A DNA stretch of 64,000 bases from Kushneria sinocarnis (GCF_003633775.1 NZ_RBIN01000009.1:101856-165855), one strand, 5' to 3'. Shown: positions 25,474-34,158, counted from the first letter of the stretch. The notes: generated by a model not told the origin, from the sequence alone. Numbers and translations are program-made.

Positions 25474-26649
25474 ATGAAACAGTGGGATGTGGTGGTCATT
25501 GGTGCCGGGGCAGCCGGCATGATGTGCGCGCTGACGGCCGGTTATCGCGGCCACCGGGTGCTGCTGATCGAGCAGGGCAGACGGGTCGGGCGCAAGATCC
25601 TGATGTCGGGTGGCGGGCGCTGCAACTTCACCAACCTCGATACCGGACCGGACAATTTCTTCTCGGCCAATCCGCATTTCTGCATCTCGGCGCTCAAGCG
25701 CTATACCCCCCGGGACTTTATCGAGCTTGTCGAGCGGCACGGCATCGAACCGGTGGAGAAGGCGCCTGGCCAGCTGTTCTGTGCCGACTCCAGCCAGCCC
25801 ATCGTGGACATGCTGCTGACCGAGTGTGAATGGGCAGGGGTAACGCTGGCCACCCGCACCCGGGTGGAGCGGATCGAGCGTGAGGGCTCGGGGATGCAGC
25901 TCGACACTTCCATGGGGCGGTTGTCGGCCGGGCGCGTGATAGTGGCGACCGGCGGGCTGTCGATTCCCTCGATGGCCACCGATTTCGGCCACCGGATCGC
26001 ACGTCAGTTCGGCTTGCCGGTGACCCCGCTGCGCCCGGCGCTGGTGCCCTTTACTCTGGGAGCACCGTGGAAGGAGCGCATGGCGGAGCTTTCGGGTGTG
26101 GCTACACCGGTGGAGGTGCACTGCCGCGATGGCCGCTATCGCGAGCCGGCGCTTTTGACCCATCGCGGCATTTCCGGCCCGGCCATGCTGCAGATCTCCT
26201 CGCACTGGCAGCCGGGTGATGAGCTGCGGATCAACTGGCTGCCGGAGGAGGATGTCGAGGCGGCCCTGCATCAGGCACGCCGTCAGACGCCGCGACGGCA
26301 GCCGGATGCCTGGCTGGCGGAACGCTTGCCGCGCCGGCTGGCCCGGGCCATGAGTGACTGGCTGGCACTATCCGGTAGCCTGGCCAACTACAGCAATGCC
26401 GATCTGGCCGGTGTGGCCGAGGCGCTGCAACGATTTCGACTGACGCCGTCCGGCACCGAAGGCTGGCGTACCGCCGAGGTCACCATGGGAGGCGTTGATA
26501 CCGACGTGATCTCCTCGAAGACCTTCGAGGTGCACGAGCTGCCGGCGCTCTGCTTCATCGGGGAGGTGCTGGACGTGACCGGCCAGCTGGGGGGATACAA
26601 CTTCCAGTGGGCTTGGGCCTCGGGAGTGGCGTGCGGTCAGGCGCTCTGA
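25474..26649 (+). CDS. FAD-dependent oxidoreductase, BaiN/YhiN (HI0933) family
   Basis: The 391-residue protein opens with an FAD-binding fold, VVVIGAGAAGMMCAL (7-21), and the family-specific GRRVGRKILMSGGGRCNFTN. It continues through ATGGLSIPSMATDFG and ends with FIGEVLDVTGQLGGYNFQWAWASG, the HI0933 signature. E. coli YhiN belongs here; the gut relative BaiN is reported to act on bile-acid intermediates, but the ordinary proteobacterial role is unknown. Convergent with the yqjDEK-type operon. No operon partner on its own strand; gnd is 117 bases upstream. Confidence 0.88.
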   Translation: MKQWDVVVIGAGAAGMMCALTAGYRGHRVLLIEQGRRVGRKILMSGGGRCNFTNLDTGPDNFFSANPHFCISALKRYTPRDFIELVERHGIEPVEKAPGQLFCADSSQPIVDMLLTECEWAGVTLATRTRVERIEREGSGMQLDTSMGRLSAGRVIVATGGLSIPSMATDFGHRIARQFGLPVTPLRPALVPFTLGAPWKERMAELSGVATPVEVHCRDGRYREPALLTHRGISGPAMLQISSHWQPGDELRINWLPEEDVEAALHQARRQTPRRQPDAWLAERLPRRLARAMSDWLALSGSLANYSNADLAGVAEALQRFRLTPSGTEGWRTAEVTMGGVDTDVISSKTFEVHELPALCFIGEVLDVTGQLGGYNFQWAWASGVACGQAL

Positions 26650-26680
26650 CCGGGCCTTGCGGGAAATGACGGCAGGCAGA

Positions 26681-26701
26681 CGGCCGGGCAGGGCCCGGCC
26701 G
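26681..26701. terminator. Hairpin between the convergent flavoprotein and yqjK genes
   Basis: A perfect 9-bp stem (26681-26689 with 26693-26701) with a 3-base loop lies between the two stop codons. Only CTATTTC follows on the plus strand, so it is a weak intrinsic terminator for the flavoprotein gene. Confidence 0.45.
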
Positions 26702-26706
26702 CTATT

Positions 26707-26994
26707 TCAATGCCGCAGGGCAGCGCGCAGGCGCCGGCCAATGGCATAGGCCATGGTGCCACGGCGAATCCAGCGTCGCAGACCGCCGGTCGGCCGTCTG
26801 GTCTTGCTGCCGCGTGCCACCATGGTGCCGAAGCCCAGCGCGATCAGCCCGCGATAGCGCATGACCTGGCTCCATGCCCGATCGATCGGTGCCGTCGCCT
26901 CGCGCCAGTCGCGTACCGCAGTGGCAAGATCGAGCCGATCCTGCACGACCTGCTCCTCGAGCTGTCGGCGGCGGGCGGCCAGGTCACGAAGCAT
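26707..26994 (-). CDS. yqjK: YqjK-like small basic protein
   Basis: The 95-residue protein has an N-terminal Arg/Gln/Glu-rich coiled-coil-like stretch (RRRQLEEQV..DRLDL), a moderate hydrophobic segment (about 46-60, RYRGLIALGFGTMVA) and a very basic tail. It overlaps yqjE by 11 bases, giving the order yqjD-yqjE-yqjK known from enterobacteria. Sequence similarity to E. coli YqjK is weak by eye and the name rests mainly on this position. Function unknown. Confidence 0.65.
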   Translation of the reverse strand: MLRDLAARRRQLEEQVVQDRLDLATAVRDWREATAPIDRAWSQVMRYRGLIALGFGTMVARGSKTRRPTGGLRRWIRRGTMAYAIGRRLRAALRH

Positions 26995-27388
26995 CTTGAT
27001 TGCGCTCCAGATATTGTCGGTCTTCGGTGAACCGATTCATGGTCGAACGCAGCAGATTGGGCTCGCGCGCGATATTGCGTACGCGCAGGGCAATCACCCC
27101 ACCGGTGATCAGCAGTACGGCGGACGCAATACCGATGGCCAGCAGCCGATGGTCTTCCCAGAAGGCCACGATGACCAGCAGCATCAGCATGCCGACACCG
27201 AAGCCGATCAGCAGCAGGGCAAGACCGGCCAGCAGCAGCATCGAGAACAGCCGCGCCCGCTCCTCTTCCAGCTCCACCACGGCCAGCCGGAGCCGCGTTT
27301 CGCCGGCCGTGATGACACTGGTAAAGAGCTGGCGGCCGGCACCGATGACCTTTTCCGCCGGGCCGCTGGTACCTTCCTGACGAGCCAT
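26984..27388 (-). CDS. yqjE: Phage-holin-like membrane protein, YqjE family
   Basis: A 134-residue protein with two adjacent membrane helices (about 51-71 and 77-100) that make up most of the middle, preceded by an amphipathic TRLRLAVVELEEERAR helix and followed by a charged tail. This matches the YqjE/putative holin superfamily III proteins that accompany DUF883 proteins. The start shares one base with the stop of the upstream gene (TGATG), so translation is coupled. It is a chromosomal household gene, not a phage remnant. Specific function unknown. Confidence 0.82.
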   Translation of the reverse strand: MARQEGTSGPAEKVIGAGRQLFTSVITAGETRLRLAVVELEEERARLFSMLLLAGLALLLIGFGVGMLMLLVIVAFWEDHRLLAIGIASAVLLITGGVIALRVRNIAREPNLLRSTMNRFTEDRQYLERNQDAS

Positions 27389-27717
27389 CAGCGACGTCCG
27401 ATCAGCAATCCGGCCACCATGCCAACGGCAGCACTGATCCCGAGACTCTGCCAGGGATTCTCGCGAACATAGTGTTCACAGCAATCCACCGTATCCATGG
27501 TCTGGGTGCGTACCCGTTCACCCCGTTCGCTCAGACGTGCCCGCGTTTCGCGCAGACGCTCCTCGGCCCGGGCCCGCAGTCGGGAGACATTTTCCCGGGA
27601 ATCATCCGCGGTGGCATTCATCAGTTCTTCCACGGTCTGCGACAGTTGACGCAGGTCCTCGCGCAGCTGTTCCTTGCTGACATCACGTGCGTTGCGCTCG
27701 ACGGGCTGCATGGCCAT
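27388..27717 (-). CDS. yqjD: DUF883 ribosome-associated inner membrane protein (YqjD/ElaB/YgaM family)
   Basis: The N-terminal 80 residues are a charged helix with regular heptads (EQLREDLRQLSQTVEELM...RLRARAEERLRETR) and the C-terminus is one membrane anchor with the family motif NPWQSLGISAAVGMVAGLLIGRR. E. coli relatives bind 70S and 100S ribosomes at the membrane in stationary phase. The ATG at 27717 is preferred since GGGAGG lies nine bases upstream and abuts the alternative ATG at 27726. First gene of a three-gene operon with a promoter at 27753-27780. It complements rmf elsewhere in this window. Confidence 0.88.
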   Translation of the reverse strand: MAMQPVERNARDVSKEQLREDLRQLSQTVEELMNATADDSRENVSRLRARAEERLRETRARLSERGERVRTQTMDTVDCCEHYVRENPWQSLGISAAVGMVAGLLIGRR

Positions 27718-27752
27718 GGTAGACATCCTCCCTTGATATTAGTGGCAGACTC

Positions 27753-27780
27753 ATCATAGCAGTCGACGGGCTGCCTTCAA
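27753..27780 (-). promoter_or_regulatory. Candidate sigma-70 promoter of the yqjD operon
   Basis: On the minus strand TTGAAG (27780-27775), 16-base spacer and TATGAT (27758-27753) match the consensus at 4/6 and 5/6. The first start codon is about 35 bases downstream. Confidence 0.6.
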
Positions 27781-27847
27781 CGCCGCGATCTACCACCTTG
27801 GCCTGATCTTCAGCAGGACCGGCCGCACCATGACCGGCAGTGGCGGC

Positions 27848-28822
27848 TCAGAGCGTGTCCGGAATCCCGGCCAGCGAGGTGTTCAGACTGAAACCGAGGC
27901 TGAGCCGACGGTTGTAGTGATCATAGTCGATCAGGCTCTCGCCGTAGCCCTCGTAGAACTGCACGAAACCGCGGATCTTGCCGAAAAGCGGAAAGGAGTA
28001 ATCGAGCTGATTGCCGAAGTTGCCCTGCACGGGGTTGCCCCGGATCAGCCAGGTGAATTCCTGGTCGTTGCGGGAATAGCTCAGGGTGAAATCGGCATAT
28101 CCCATGTACTTTTCGATATCGGGATTGTCATCGTTGCTGTCGGATTCGGGAATGCGCCAGAACGGCATCGCTTCCAGCCCCCAGGGCCCCTGTTGAAAGA
28201 TCGAAGCCAGGTAGATCCGGTTCCAGCTGCGTGACAGGGGATCGGAACGACCGTTGGACTGATGCATCAGGCCGATGCGATTGGCCGAATTGGTCCAGTC
28301 GAAAAACTGCTGATCATTGTCGAAGCTGAGAAAGACCTCGGGCTGATAGTTGGTTTCCCGAAAGGGCGAGGAGGCATCGGAGTTGTAGGCCTGCCACCAT
28401 GATCGCTGGGTGTAGGCGAAGTACAGGTCACCGTTGTCATCGAAGATGTTGTCGGCGATCCCGACCTTGAGGCTGAGCTGGAACTTGACCTCGGCACGAT
28501 CGACCCTGCCCCCCGGGTCGATCTCGTTGAAGGTCTGGCTGTCCGGCCGGGAATTGTAGGCCCAGGGCATCAGATAGTTGCGATGGTAGACGGTAATCGC
28601 CAGCGGATTGCGTGTGGCCCGCTGCTCGAGTTCCGCCTTGCGGGCCCGGTCCGCCTCGACCGAGGTTGCGGCTCCACTCTCGGCAGCGGCCGACGCTCCC
28701 CGGGCGCTGTCCTCCGCCTGCGCTGTATCGACAGCGGTGAGGCAGGGCAATAGTGACAGGGCAGTCGCGGTCACCAGGGGCAGCGAAGCACGAGAGAGGG
28801 TGAAGACCATGAGTACACGCAT
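27848..28822 (-). CDS. pldA: Outer membrane phospholipase A
   Basis: OMPLA is a calcium-dependent outer-membrane lipase that removes misplaced phospholipids from the outer leaflet. The 324-residue precursor has a signal peptide ending TAQA near residue 36, an acidic/Ala-rich lead, then the 12-stranded barrel. The catalytic triad is in place: His187, Ser189 and Asn201 (GLMHQSNGRSDP...RSWNRIY), with the same 2- and 14-residue spacing as His142, Ser144, Asn156 of E. coli. It ends with aromatic beta strands. Its stop precedes the yqjD operon promoter region on the same strand; no partner gene is visible. Confidence 0.94.
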   Translation of the reverse strand: MRVLMVFTLSRASLPLVTATALSLLPCLTAVDTAQAEDSARGASAAAESGAATSVEADRARKAELEQRATRNPLAITVYHRNYLMPWAYNSRPDSQTFNEIDPGGRVDRAEVKFQLSLKVGIADNIFDDNGDLYFAYTQRSWWQAYNSDASSPFRETNYQPEVFLSFDNDQQFFDWTNSANRIGLMHQSNGRSDPLSRSWNRIYLASIFQQGPWGLEAMPFWRIPESDSNDDNPDIEKYMGYADFTLSYSRNDQEFTWLIRGNPVQGNFGNQLDYSFPLFGKIRGFVQFYEGYGESLIDYDHYNRRLSLGFSLNTSLAGIPDTL

Positions 28823-29089
28823 TCCACATCAACGTTGGACGCGCAGCTTATCATGAGCATGGCGGTTTGACAGATGCGCAATCTGAAGAGGCTGGCGGCG
28901 TGTTTCGAACTGCCCCACGCCACCCTGCAGGTCGAGGGACGAACCTGCATGACCGGGGCCGACTGCAGGAAGCGCGCTTCGTTACATCGGCATGAAGCGT
29001 GACGGTAGCCATGGTTACCATGGGACGCTGGATTGCCCGCTGCGATCAGGGACGATCGCGATCATCACGAATCACCAGGGAGCGTTATC

Positions 29090-30184
29090 GTGTCACGTCC
29101 GACGGAACCCCGTCATCCCAGTCTCTATACCAAACGTGTCTGGATTGCAGCACTCGTCGCCGCCTCGACCCTCCTGCTGCTGACCCTGCTGTTCCTGGGG
29201 CGTGAAATCCTGCTGCTGATCTTTGCCGGTCTACTGATGGCGCTGCTGATCTCGCTGCCGACGGACTGGCTGTTGCGCCATACCTTCCTGTCGCGACGCT
29301 GGTCGCTGGTGGTGGTGATCGGCGGACTGATCATGCTGCTGGGGGCCTTCATGGCGAATTTTGCCACCAATGCCCTGCAGCAGTTTCATCAGATGTCCCA
29401 GGTACTGCCGCAGTCGGTGTCGCACCTCGAGCAGCAGCTGCGTGGCTGGCCGTTCGGCGATCGGCTGGTCAGCCATCTCGAGCAGAACGGTTCTGCCGGC
29501 GACGTGTTCAGCAGCTGGCTGACCCGGGTGGAAACCCTGCTTTCCTCGACCTTCGGTGCCCTGATCAACACGGTAGTCGTGATCTTCATCGGACTCTATG
29601 TGGCGATCGAGCCGGATACCTACCGCAACGGTCTGCTGTCGCTGGTACCCCCGCAGCGCCGGCAGGGTTCGCGGGTGCTGATGAAGGAGGTCCGCAGCAA
29701 GCTGAGCTGGTGGCTGATCGGTCAGCTGGTTTCCATGGCGGTGGTAGGCCTGCTGACCGGTATCGGCCTCTGGCTGCTCGGCATCCCGCTGGCGCTCTCC
29801 CTGGGATTGCTGGCGGCGCTGATGGAGTTTATTCCCAACTTCGGTCCGCTGCTGGCGGCCGGCGCGGCCCTGCTGGTGGCCTTTTCGCAGGATCCGCAGG
29901 CACTCTGGCATGTGGCGCTGCTCTATACCGGCATCCAGTTCGTGGAGAGCTATCTGCTGACGCCCTGGGTGCAGCGCGAAGCGGTGGCCATCCCGCCCGG
30001 GCTGCTGATTGCGGTGCAGGTCGCGCTGGGGCTGATGGCCGGTATCCTGGGCCTGCTGGTGGCCGCGCCGCTGACGGCGCTGTGCATGGTGCTCATCCAG
30101 CGCCTCTATGTGGAGGGCTGGCTGGGGGAGGGCACCATTCCCTCGAGCCCGGAAGTTTCCTCGCAGGCTCAGGAGAGCGAGTGA
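29090..30184 (+). CDS. AI-2E family transporter (PerM/TqsA-like permease), first copy
   Basis: A 364-residue membrane protein with about eight helices and the family pattern: two early helices, LVSHLEQNG-type extracellular region (about 110-180), then GLYVAIEPDTYRNGLLSLVPP, LLAALMEFIPNFGPLLAAGAALLVAF and the late QFVESYLLTPWVQREAVAIPPG motif. Family members export or take up AI-2 (TqsA) or act as sodium/proton exchangers in halophiles; the substrate cannot be chosen here. The GTG at 29090 has AGGGAG seven bases upstream, whereas earlier in-frame starts lack one. Its last 16 bases overlap the end of the convergent tlyA gene. Confidence 0.88.
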   Translation: MSRPTEPRHPSLYTKRVWIAALVAASTLLLLTLLFLGREILLLIFAGLLMALLISLPTDWLLRHTFLSRRWSLVVVIGGLIMLLGAFMANFATNALQQFHQMSQVLPQSVSHLEQQLRGWPFGDRLVSHLEQNGSAGDVFSSWLTRVETLLSSTFGALINTVVVIFIGLYVAIEPDTYRNGLLSLVPPQRRQGSRVLMKEVRSKLSWWLIGQLVSMAVVGLLTGIGLWLLGIPLALSLGLLAALMEFIPNFGPLLAAGAALLVAFSQDPQALWHVALLYTGIQFVESYLLTPWVQREAVAIPPGLLIAVQVALGLMAGILGLLVAAPLTALCMVLIQRLYVEGWLGEGTIPSSPEVSSQAQESE

Positions 30185-30939
30185 TCGAGGCGGGTGGCGT
30201 ACAGCAGGAATTCGCGATTGCCGTCTCCCCCCGTGATCGGACTCTCCTGCCAGTGGTGGAGGGTGAAACCGTTATGCCGGCAGGCCTGTTCCAGCCGGCT
30301 GCGCACCACCTTGTAGTCGCCGGCATCGCGGACCAGACCGCCACTGCCGATCCGCTCCGGAGAGAGCTCGAACTGCGGCTTGACCAGCGACAGCAGCGCA
30401 CCACCGGGAGGCAGCAGCCGGGCGAGCTCCGGCAGGATCAGGGTCTGCGAGATGAACGAGACATCCATGACCGCGGCGGTCGCGCCGGCCGGCATCAGTG
30501 CGTGCAGCCTGTCATCGGGCAGGGCACGGGCGTTGACGCCCTCCAGGCATTCGACCCGGGGATCACTGCGCAGCCGGCTGTCGAGCTGGTCGTGGCCGAC
30601 CTCGATGCCGATCACCCGGGTGGCGCCGGCCTGCAGGGCGCAGTCGGTAAAGCCCCCGGTGGACTGGCCGACATCGAGCACGATCGCGTCCGCCAGCGAG
30701 ACGCCGGTGGCCTTCAGCAGCGCTTCGAGCTTGAGACCGGCCCGTGAGACATAGCGCTCCTCGGGATCCGGCTCGATCAGAAAACGGCTGGTATCGGGCA
30801 GTTGCTCGCTGGCACGCAGGACGGGGTGCAGGCCGTCTTCGGTGACGATGAACACGCGCCTGCCGCGAATCAGGCGCTGGGCGCGCGTGCGGGAGCGCAC
30901 CAGTTGCTGAGTGACCAGTAGCCGATCGGCTCGTGTCAT
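30169..30939 (-). CDS. tlyA: TlyA family rRNA 2'-O-methyltransferase / putative hemolysin
   Basis: The 256-residue protein has an N-terminal S4 RNA-binding domain (about 1-60: RADRLLVTQQLVRSRTRAQRLI) and an RrmJ-like methyltransferase with KLEALL, the SAM motif LDVGQSTGGFTDCAL, VMDVSFIS and LVKPQFEL. Mycobacterial TlyA 2'-O-methylates both rRNAs and is needed for capreomycin sensitivity; hemolysin activity is an older label. The ATG overlaps the stop of the substrate-binding protein gene (ATGA), making it the last gene of a four-gene two-component operon, which is an unusual place for it. Confidence 0.9.
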   Translation of the reverse strand: MTRADRLLVTQQLVRSRTRAQRLIRGRRVFIVTEDGLHPVLRASEQLPDTSRFLIEPDPEERYVSRAGLKLEALLKATGVSLADAIVLDVGQSTGGFTDCALQAGATRVIGIEVGHDQLDSRLRSDPRVECLEGVNARALPDDRLHALMPAGATAAVMDVSFISQTLILPELARLLPPGGALLSLVKPQFELSPERIGSGGLVRDAGDYKVVRSRLEQACRHNGFTLHHWQESPITGGDGNREFLLYATRLDHSLS

Positions 30940-32081
30940 GGTGCCGTGGAGTCCTCGGAAGTGGTGGGATCGGAGCCGCTGTCCGTTCGGGAGTCAGCAT
31001 CGAAGGCCTGCTGCCACCGTGCCAGCAGACTGCGCCGCTTGAGCGGATCGACCAGTGCCAGCAGCCCCGGCCCGGGGCGGATGAAGCGGGTAATGCCAGC
31101 GGTCGTGTGCATGTCGCCGGTGGTGGCGACTGCCGGATGCAGCGCGCCCAGCGGGGTCTGCCGGGCGATCAGCTGCTGCCCCTTGCGACCGGTCAGAAAC
31201 TGCAGCAGGAGACGGGCGTTACCGGGGTGTGGCGCCCCGGTTGGAATCAGTGCCAGGCGCTGCATGACCAGCGCATAGTCGGCGGGGCGCTGTACCTTCA
31301 GCTCGGAATGCCGGCGAGCCGCCCGGCTGGCGTAGGAGCCGATCAGATTGTAGCCGATCAGGTAGCGGCCCGAGATCAGACCTTCGAGCATGTCGCTGGT
31401 GCTGTCGGTGAGGCTGGTGTGCGCCTCGCCCAGCGCGGCGACCAGTGACCAGATCTGCGGTGACTGGCGGGCATCCTCCGCCAGGTAGGTAAAGCCGGTA
31501 TCGCTGCGTGCCGGATCGTAGGTGACCACCCGTCCCTGCAGGGCATCGCGATGCTGCCTGAGCTGGCGGAGCAGGGCGGTATGGCTGCGGGGGATACCGA
31601 AACGACGGGCATATTCGCGTCGATAGACGATGACCAGTGGCTCGGCGGTCAGACCGACCAGTTCGTTGCGCCAGCGCGAAGCGTCCGGCCAGTCGGTGGG
31701 CAGGGTCTGAGCGCCGAGCGACATGGCGTTGCCGTTGTTGGCGTGCAGATACTGCCAGGGCATCGCCGAGGAGAGAACGAGATCGGGCTGGAAATCCTGC
31801 AGCGATTTGTCCGGCACCCGGTTGGGCCGCCCCGATACGTCGATATAGCGGATGGTCATGGTCGGGTGGCGGCGATGGAAGGCGCTCAGCAGCGTCTGCA
31901 TGATGTCCGGATCGAGCACACCCTGGACGACCAGCGACGGTCCGTCGGCATGACCGGCCAGGGTCAGGGCCGGCTCGACGGCAGGCTGGCGCGGGCTGTC
32001 GACTGCCTGCGCTCCACCTGCCAGCAACAGCAACAGCAACAGCAACAACAGCCACGAATGCATTCCCGGAAGCTTCATCAT
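30936..32081 (-). CDS. Periplasmic ABC-type substrate-binding protein of the two-component operon
   Basis: A 381-residue exported protein with a signal peptide whose core is a run of ten Leu (about 11-20) encoded by a hexanucleotide repeat, ending AQA near residue 26. The mature part has the extracellular-solute-binding type 1/6 layout: VVQGVLDPDIMQTLLSAFHRRHP, PDLVLSSAMPWQ, ELVGLTAEPLVIVYRRE, DPARSDTGFTYL and LIGYNLIGSYA, as in ferric-iron-type binding proteins. It sits between the sensor kinase and tlyA with four-base overlaps on both sides, and no permease is encoded nearby. It more likely feeds the sensor kinase with ligand information (TctC-like role, inference). Confidence 0.75.
   Translation of the reverse strand: MMKLPGMHSWLLLLLLLLLLAGGAQAVDSPRQPAVEPALTLAGHADGPSLVVQGVLDPDIMQTLLSAFHRRHPTMTIRYIDVSGRPNRVPDKSLQDFQPDLVLSSAMPWQYLHANNGNAMSLGAQTLPTDWPDASRWRNELVGLTAEPLVIVYRREYARRFGIPRSHTALLRQLRQHRDALQGRVVTYDPARSDTGFTYLAEDARQSPQIWSLVAALGEAHTSLTDSTSDMLEGLISGRYLIGYNLIGSYASRAARRHSELKVQRPADYALVMQRLALIPTGAPHPGNARLLLQFLTGRKGQQLIARQTPLGALHPAVATTGDMHTTAGITRFIRPGPGLLALVDPLKRRSLLARWQQAFDADSRTDSGSDPTTSEDSTAP
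32022..32045. repeat. Hexanucleotide repeat, four copies, in the signal peptide coding region
   Basis: CAGCAA is repeated four times without mismatch (minus strand TTGCTG, Leu-Leu). A change in copy number would add or remove two Leu in the signal peptide core and keep the frame. Confidence 0.8.
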
Positions 32082-33490
32082 GACGCCGTCTCCCGTGACT
32101 CGGCTGCCGCCCCCAGCCGCATTGTGGCACTGAGCCCGGGGGGCGGCTCGCTGTCATGCAATTCGAGCTGTCCGTCATGGGCTTCGCAGATGCCCGCCAC
32201 GATCGCCAGTCCCAGCCCGGAGCCGCTGTGTCGGGCGCCATGAAAGGGCTTCAGTACCTCATGACGCTGTTCGCTCGGGATGCCCGGCCCATCGTCCTCG
32301 ACCGTCAGTCGTGACGGTTGTGCGGTGACCCGTACGGTGACCCGATGGCGGGCGTGATGCATGGCGTTATCGATCAGATTGGCCAGTGCTTCCTCGAGCT
32401 GCCAGCGGCTGCCGTGCACCGTCACGGGAGCATCGCACGCTTCGACACCGAGGTCGATTTCGCTCCCCGGGTAACGATCGAGGGCCTGACGCACGCTCGC
32501 CCGGGCGAGCGCTCGGAGCTCGATGGCCTCCCGCTCGGTCGGAGCGTCGGGTGACTGCAGGCGACTCATCGAAAGCAGCTGGCCGGCCAGCCGGGCTGCA
32601 TTCGTGGCACTGCGCTGCATCGCCACGAGGGCACTGTGCCACTGCTCGGGCTCCCGGCTGCGCAGGGCCAGCTCGGCGCGGGAGGAGAGTCCGGCCAGCG
32701 GGGTGCGCAACTGATGGGAAGCATCCCCGATGAAGCGCTGCTGATGGGCCTTGAGGCGGCGCTGGCGAGCCAGCAGATCGTTGAGCGCGCCGACCAGCTC
32801 GCGCAGTTCACGGGGGACCGGCAGCGCGATCGGGGAGAGATCGTCGGGGTTACGCTGACGCAGTGCCTGACGCAGTCGCCGCAGGGGGGCCAGCGCCATG
32901 CCGACGGCCCCCGTGACCAGGGCCAGCATCAGCAGCGCCATGCCGCCCAGCCGCAGCATGCTGCCCTGCAGCAGTTGGCCGGCCAGGGCGTTGCGCGCCT
33001 CCATGGTATGCGCCACCCGGATCGAGAAACGGTCGTGGCGCTGCCAGCCGGCCAGACGTGCCTGGCGGGCGCCCAGGCGCAGGATCATGCCGTGCCACTG
33101 CACGGTGGTGGCATGAAAGCGATCATCACGATCGCCGGGCAGCGAAGCTGAAGTGTCGGCAGGCAGTGGGGGCAGCTCGACATTGCCGCTGATGGGCTCG
33201 CCGTCGGCATCCACCAGGGTGTAGAACACGCGTTCGTCGCCACCGGGGGCCAGCATCTCCAGCGCCGAGGCCGGCACATCGAATCGGAGCTGGCCTGCCT
33301 GCCAGCTGACCTGTTCGACGAGCACTCGCGAGGCCGCATCCAGCAGCCGGTCATAGGCGCGGTTGGCGCCCTGGTGAGCGCTGTGGTTCGCCTGCAGCAG
33401 CAGCAGGGCACCCAGCAGGGTCATGGCCAGTGCCATCAGCCCCAGCAGACGCCGGTAGAGGCTGGTGGTCGTGGCGACGGCCAGGGTCAC
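32078..33490 (-). CDS. Sensor histidine kinase (TctE/QseC-like)
   Basis: The 470-residue kinase has a first membrane helix (about 14-34), a periplasmic region of about 145 residues, a second helix (about 180-200) and a short HAMP-like linker. The HisKA box FIGDASHQLRTPLAGL places the phosphorylated His at 259. ATP-binding boxes follow: NLIDNAMHHA (N), VEDDGPGIP (G1) and GSGLGLAIV (G2). The start is a GTG overlapping the response regulator stop (GTGA), and its own stop overlaps the binding protein start. Resembles TctE, which senses tricarboxylates with a binding protein, but the ligand here is unknown. Confidence 0.9.
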   Translation of the reverse strand: MTLAVATTTSLYRRLLGLMALAMTLLGALLLLQANHSAHQGANRAYDRLLDAASRVLVEQVSWQAGQLRFDVPASALEMLAPGGDERVFYTLVDADGEPISGNVELPPLPADTSASLPGDRDDRFHATTVQWHGMILRLGARQARLAGWQRHDRFSIRVAHTMEARNALAGQLLQGSMLRLGGMALLMLALVTGAVGMALAPLRRLRQALRQRNPDDLSPIALPVPRELRELVGALNDLLARQRRLKAHQQRFIGDASHQLRTPLAGLSSRAELALRSREPEQWHSALVAMQRSATNAARLAGQLLSMSRLQSPDAPTEREAIELRALARASVRQALDRYPGSEIDLGVEACDAPVTVHGSRWQLEEALANLIDNAMHHARHRVTVRVTAQPSRLTVEDDGPGIPSEQRHEVLKPFHGARHSGSGLGLAIVAGICEAHDGQLELHDSEPPPGLSATMRLGAAAESRETAS

Positions 33491-34158
33491 GCCTGCTCCA
33501 GACGATATCCCAGCCCGCGCACGGTACGCAGCGAGAGATTACTGTCGGCCAGCCGGCGACGCAGGCGATGGATATAGACCTCAAGGGCATTGTCGGCCAG
33601 CGTTTCATCACTGCCGAAGGCTTCCTCGATCAGGCGCGCACGCTCGACGATCTCGCCCCCATGGCGCAACAGGCAGGCGAGCAGTCTCAGTTCGCGCGGT
33701 GGCAGGGCGAGCGGCTGCTCGTGGACAAAGACCCGTTGGGTACGGGGATCGAAGCGCAGCGCCCCCATGGTCAGTGCTTCACTGTCGCTGCTGCGCTGCC
33801 GACGACGCAGCAGGGCGCGCACTCTGGCCTCGAACTCCTCCAGCGAGAAGGGCTTGGTGAGATAGTCATCGGCGCCCAGGTCAAGACCGCGTACCCGATC
33901 CTCGATCGAGGCGCGCGCCGTCAGGATCAGTACCGGTGTATGGCGGTCATGGCGCCGCAGTGCTTCCAGTGCCTCGAGGCCGCTGCCACCCGGCAGGTTG
34001 AGATCGAGGATCACCAGCGCCGCGTCGATGTCGGCAGCAAGGCGCTGACGGGCCGTATCGCCCCGGACCAGCAGTTCGACATCATGATCCTGCTGGCGCA
34101 ACAGGGTCTGCAGGGTATCGGCCAGCAGTTCGTCGTCCTCGATCAGCACAAGCGCCAT
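33487..34158 (-). CDS. OmpR/PhoB family response regulator
   Basis: A 223-residue regulator: receiver domain (about 1-115) with acidic pair EDD at 7-9, phospho-acceptor Asp52 in LVILDLNLPGGSG, Thr80 and Lys102 in DYLTKPF; then a winged-helix DNA-binding domain with LPPRELRLLACLL, DNALEVYIHRLRRRL and VRGLGYRLE. All catalytic residues are intact. AAAGGAAA stands before the ATG. First gene of the operon regulator-kinase-binding protein-tlyA; the promoter lies in the 214-base gap it shares with the divergent AbrB-family gene. Confidence 0.93.
   Translation of the reverse strand: MALVLIEDDELLADTLQTLLRQQDHDVELLVRGDTARQRLAADIDAALVILDLNLPGGSGLEALEALRRHDRHTPVLILTARASIEDRVRGLDLGADDYLTKPFSLEEFEARVRALLRRRQRSSDSEALTMGALRFDPRTQRVFVHEQPLALPPRELRLLACLLRHGGEIVERARLIEEAFGSDETLADNALEVYIHRLRRRLADSNLSLRTVRGLGYRLEQA

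Noticed and set aside
26984..27388. Phage holin as a sign of a prophage
   Set aside because: The holin-like protein is YqjE between yqjD and yqjK; no lysin, capsid or integrase genes are near.
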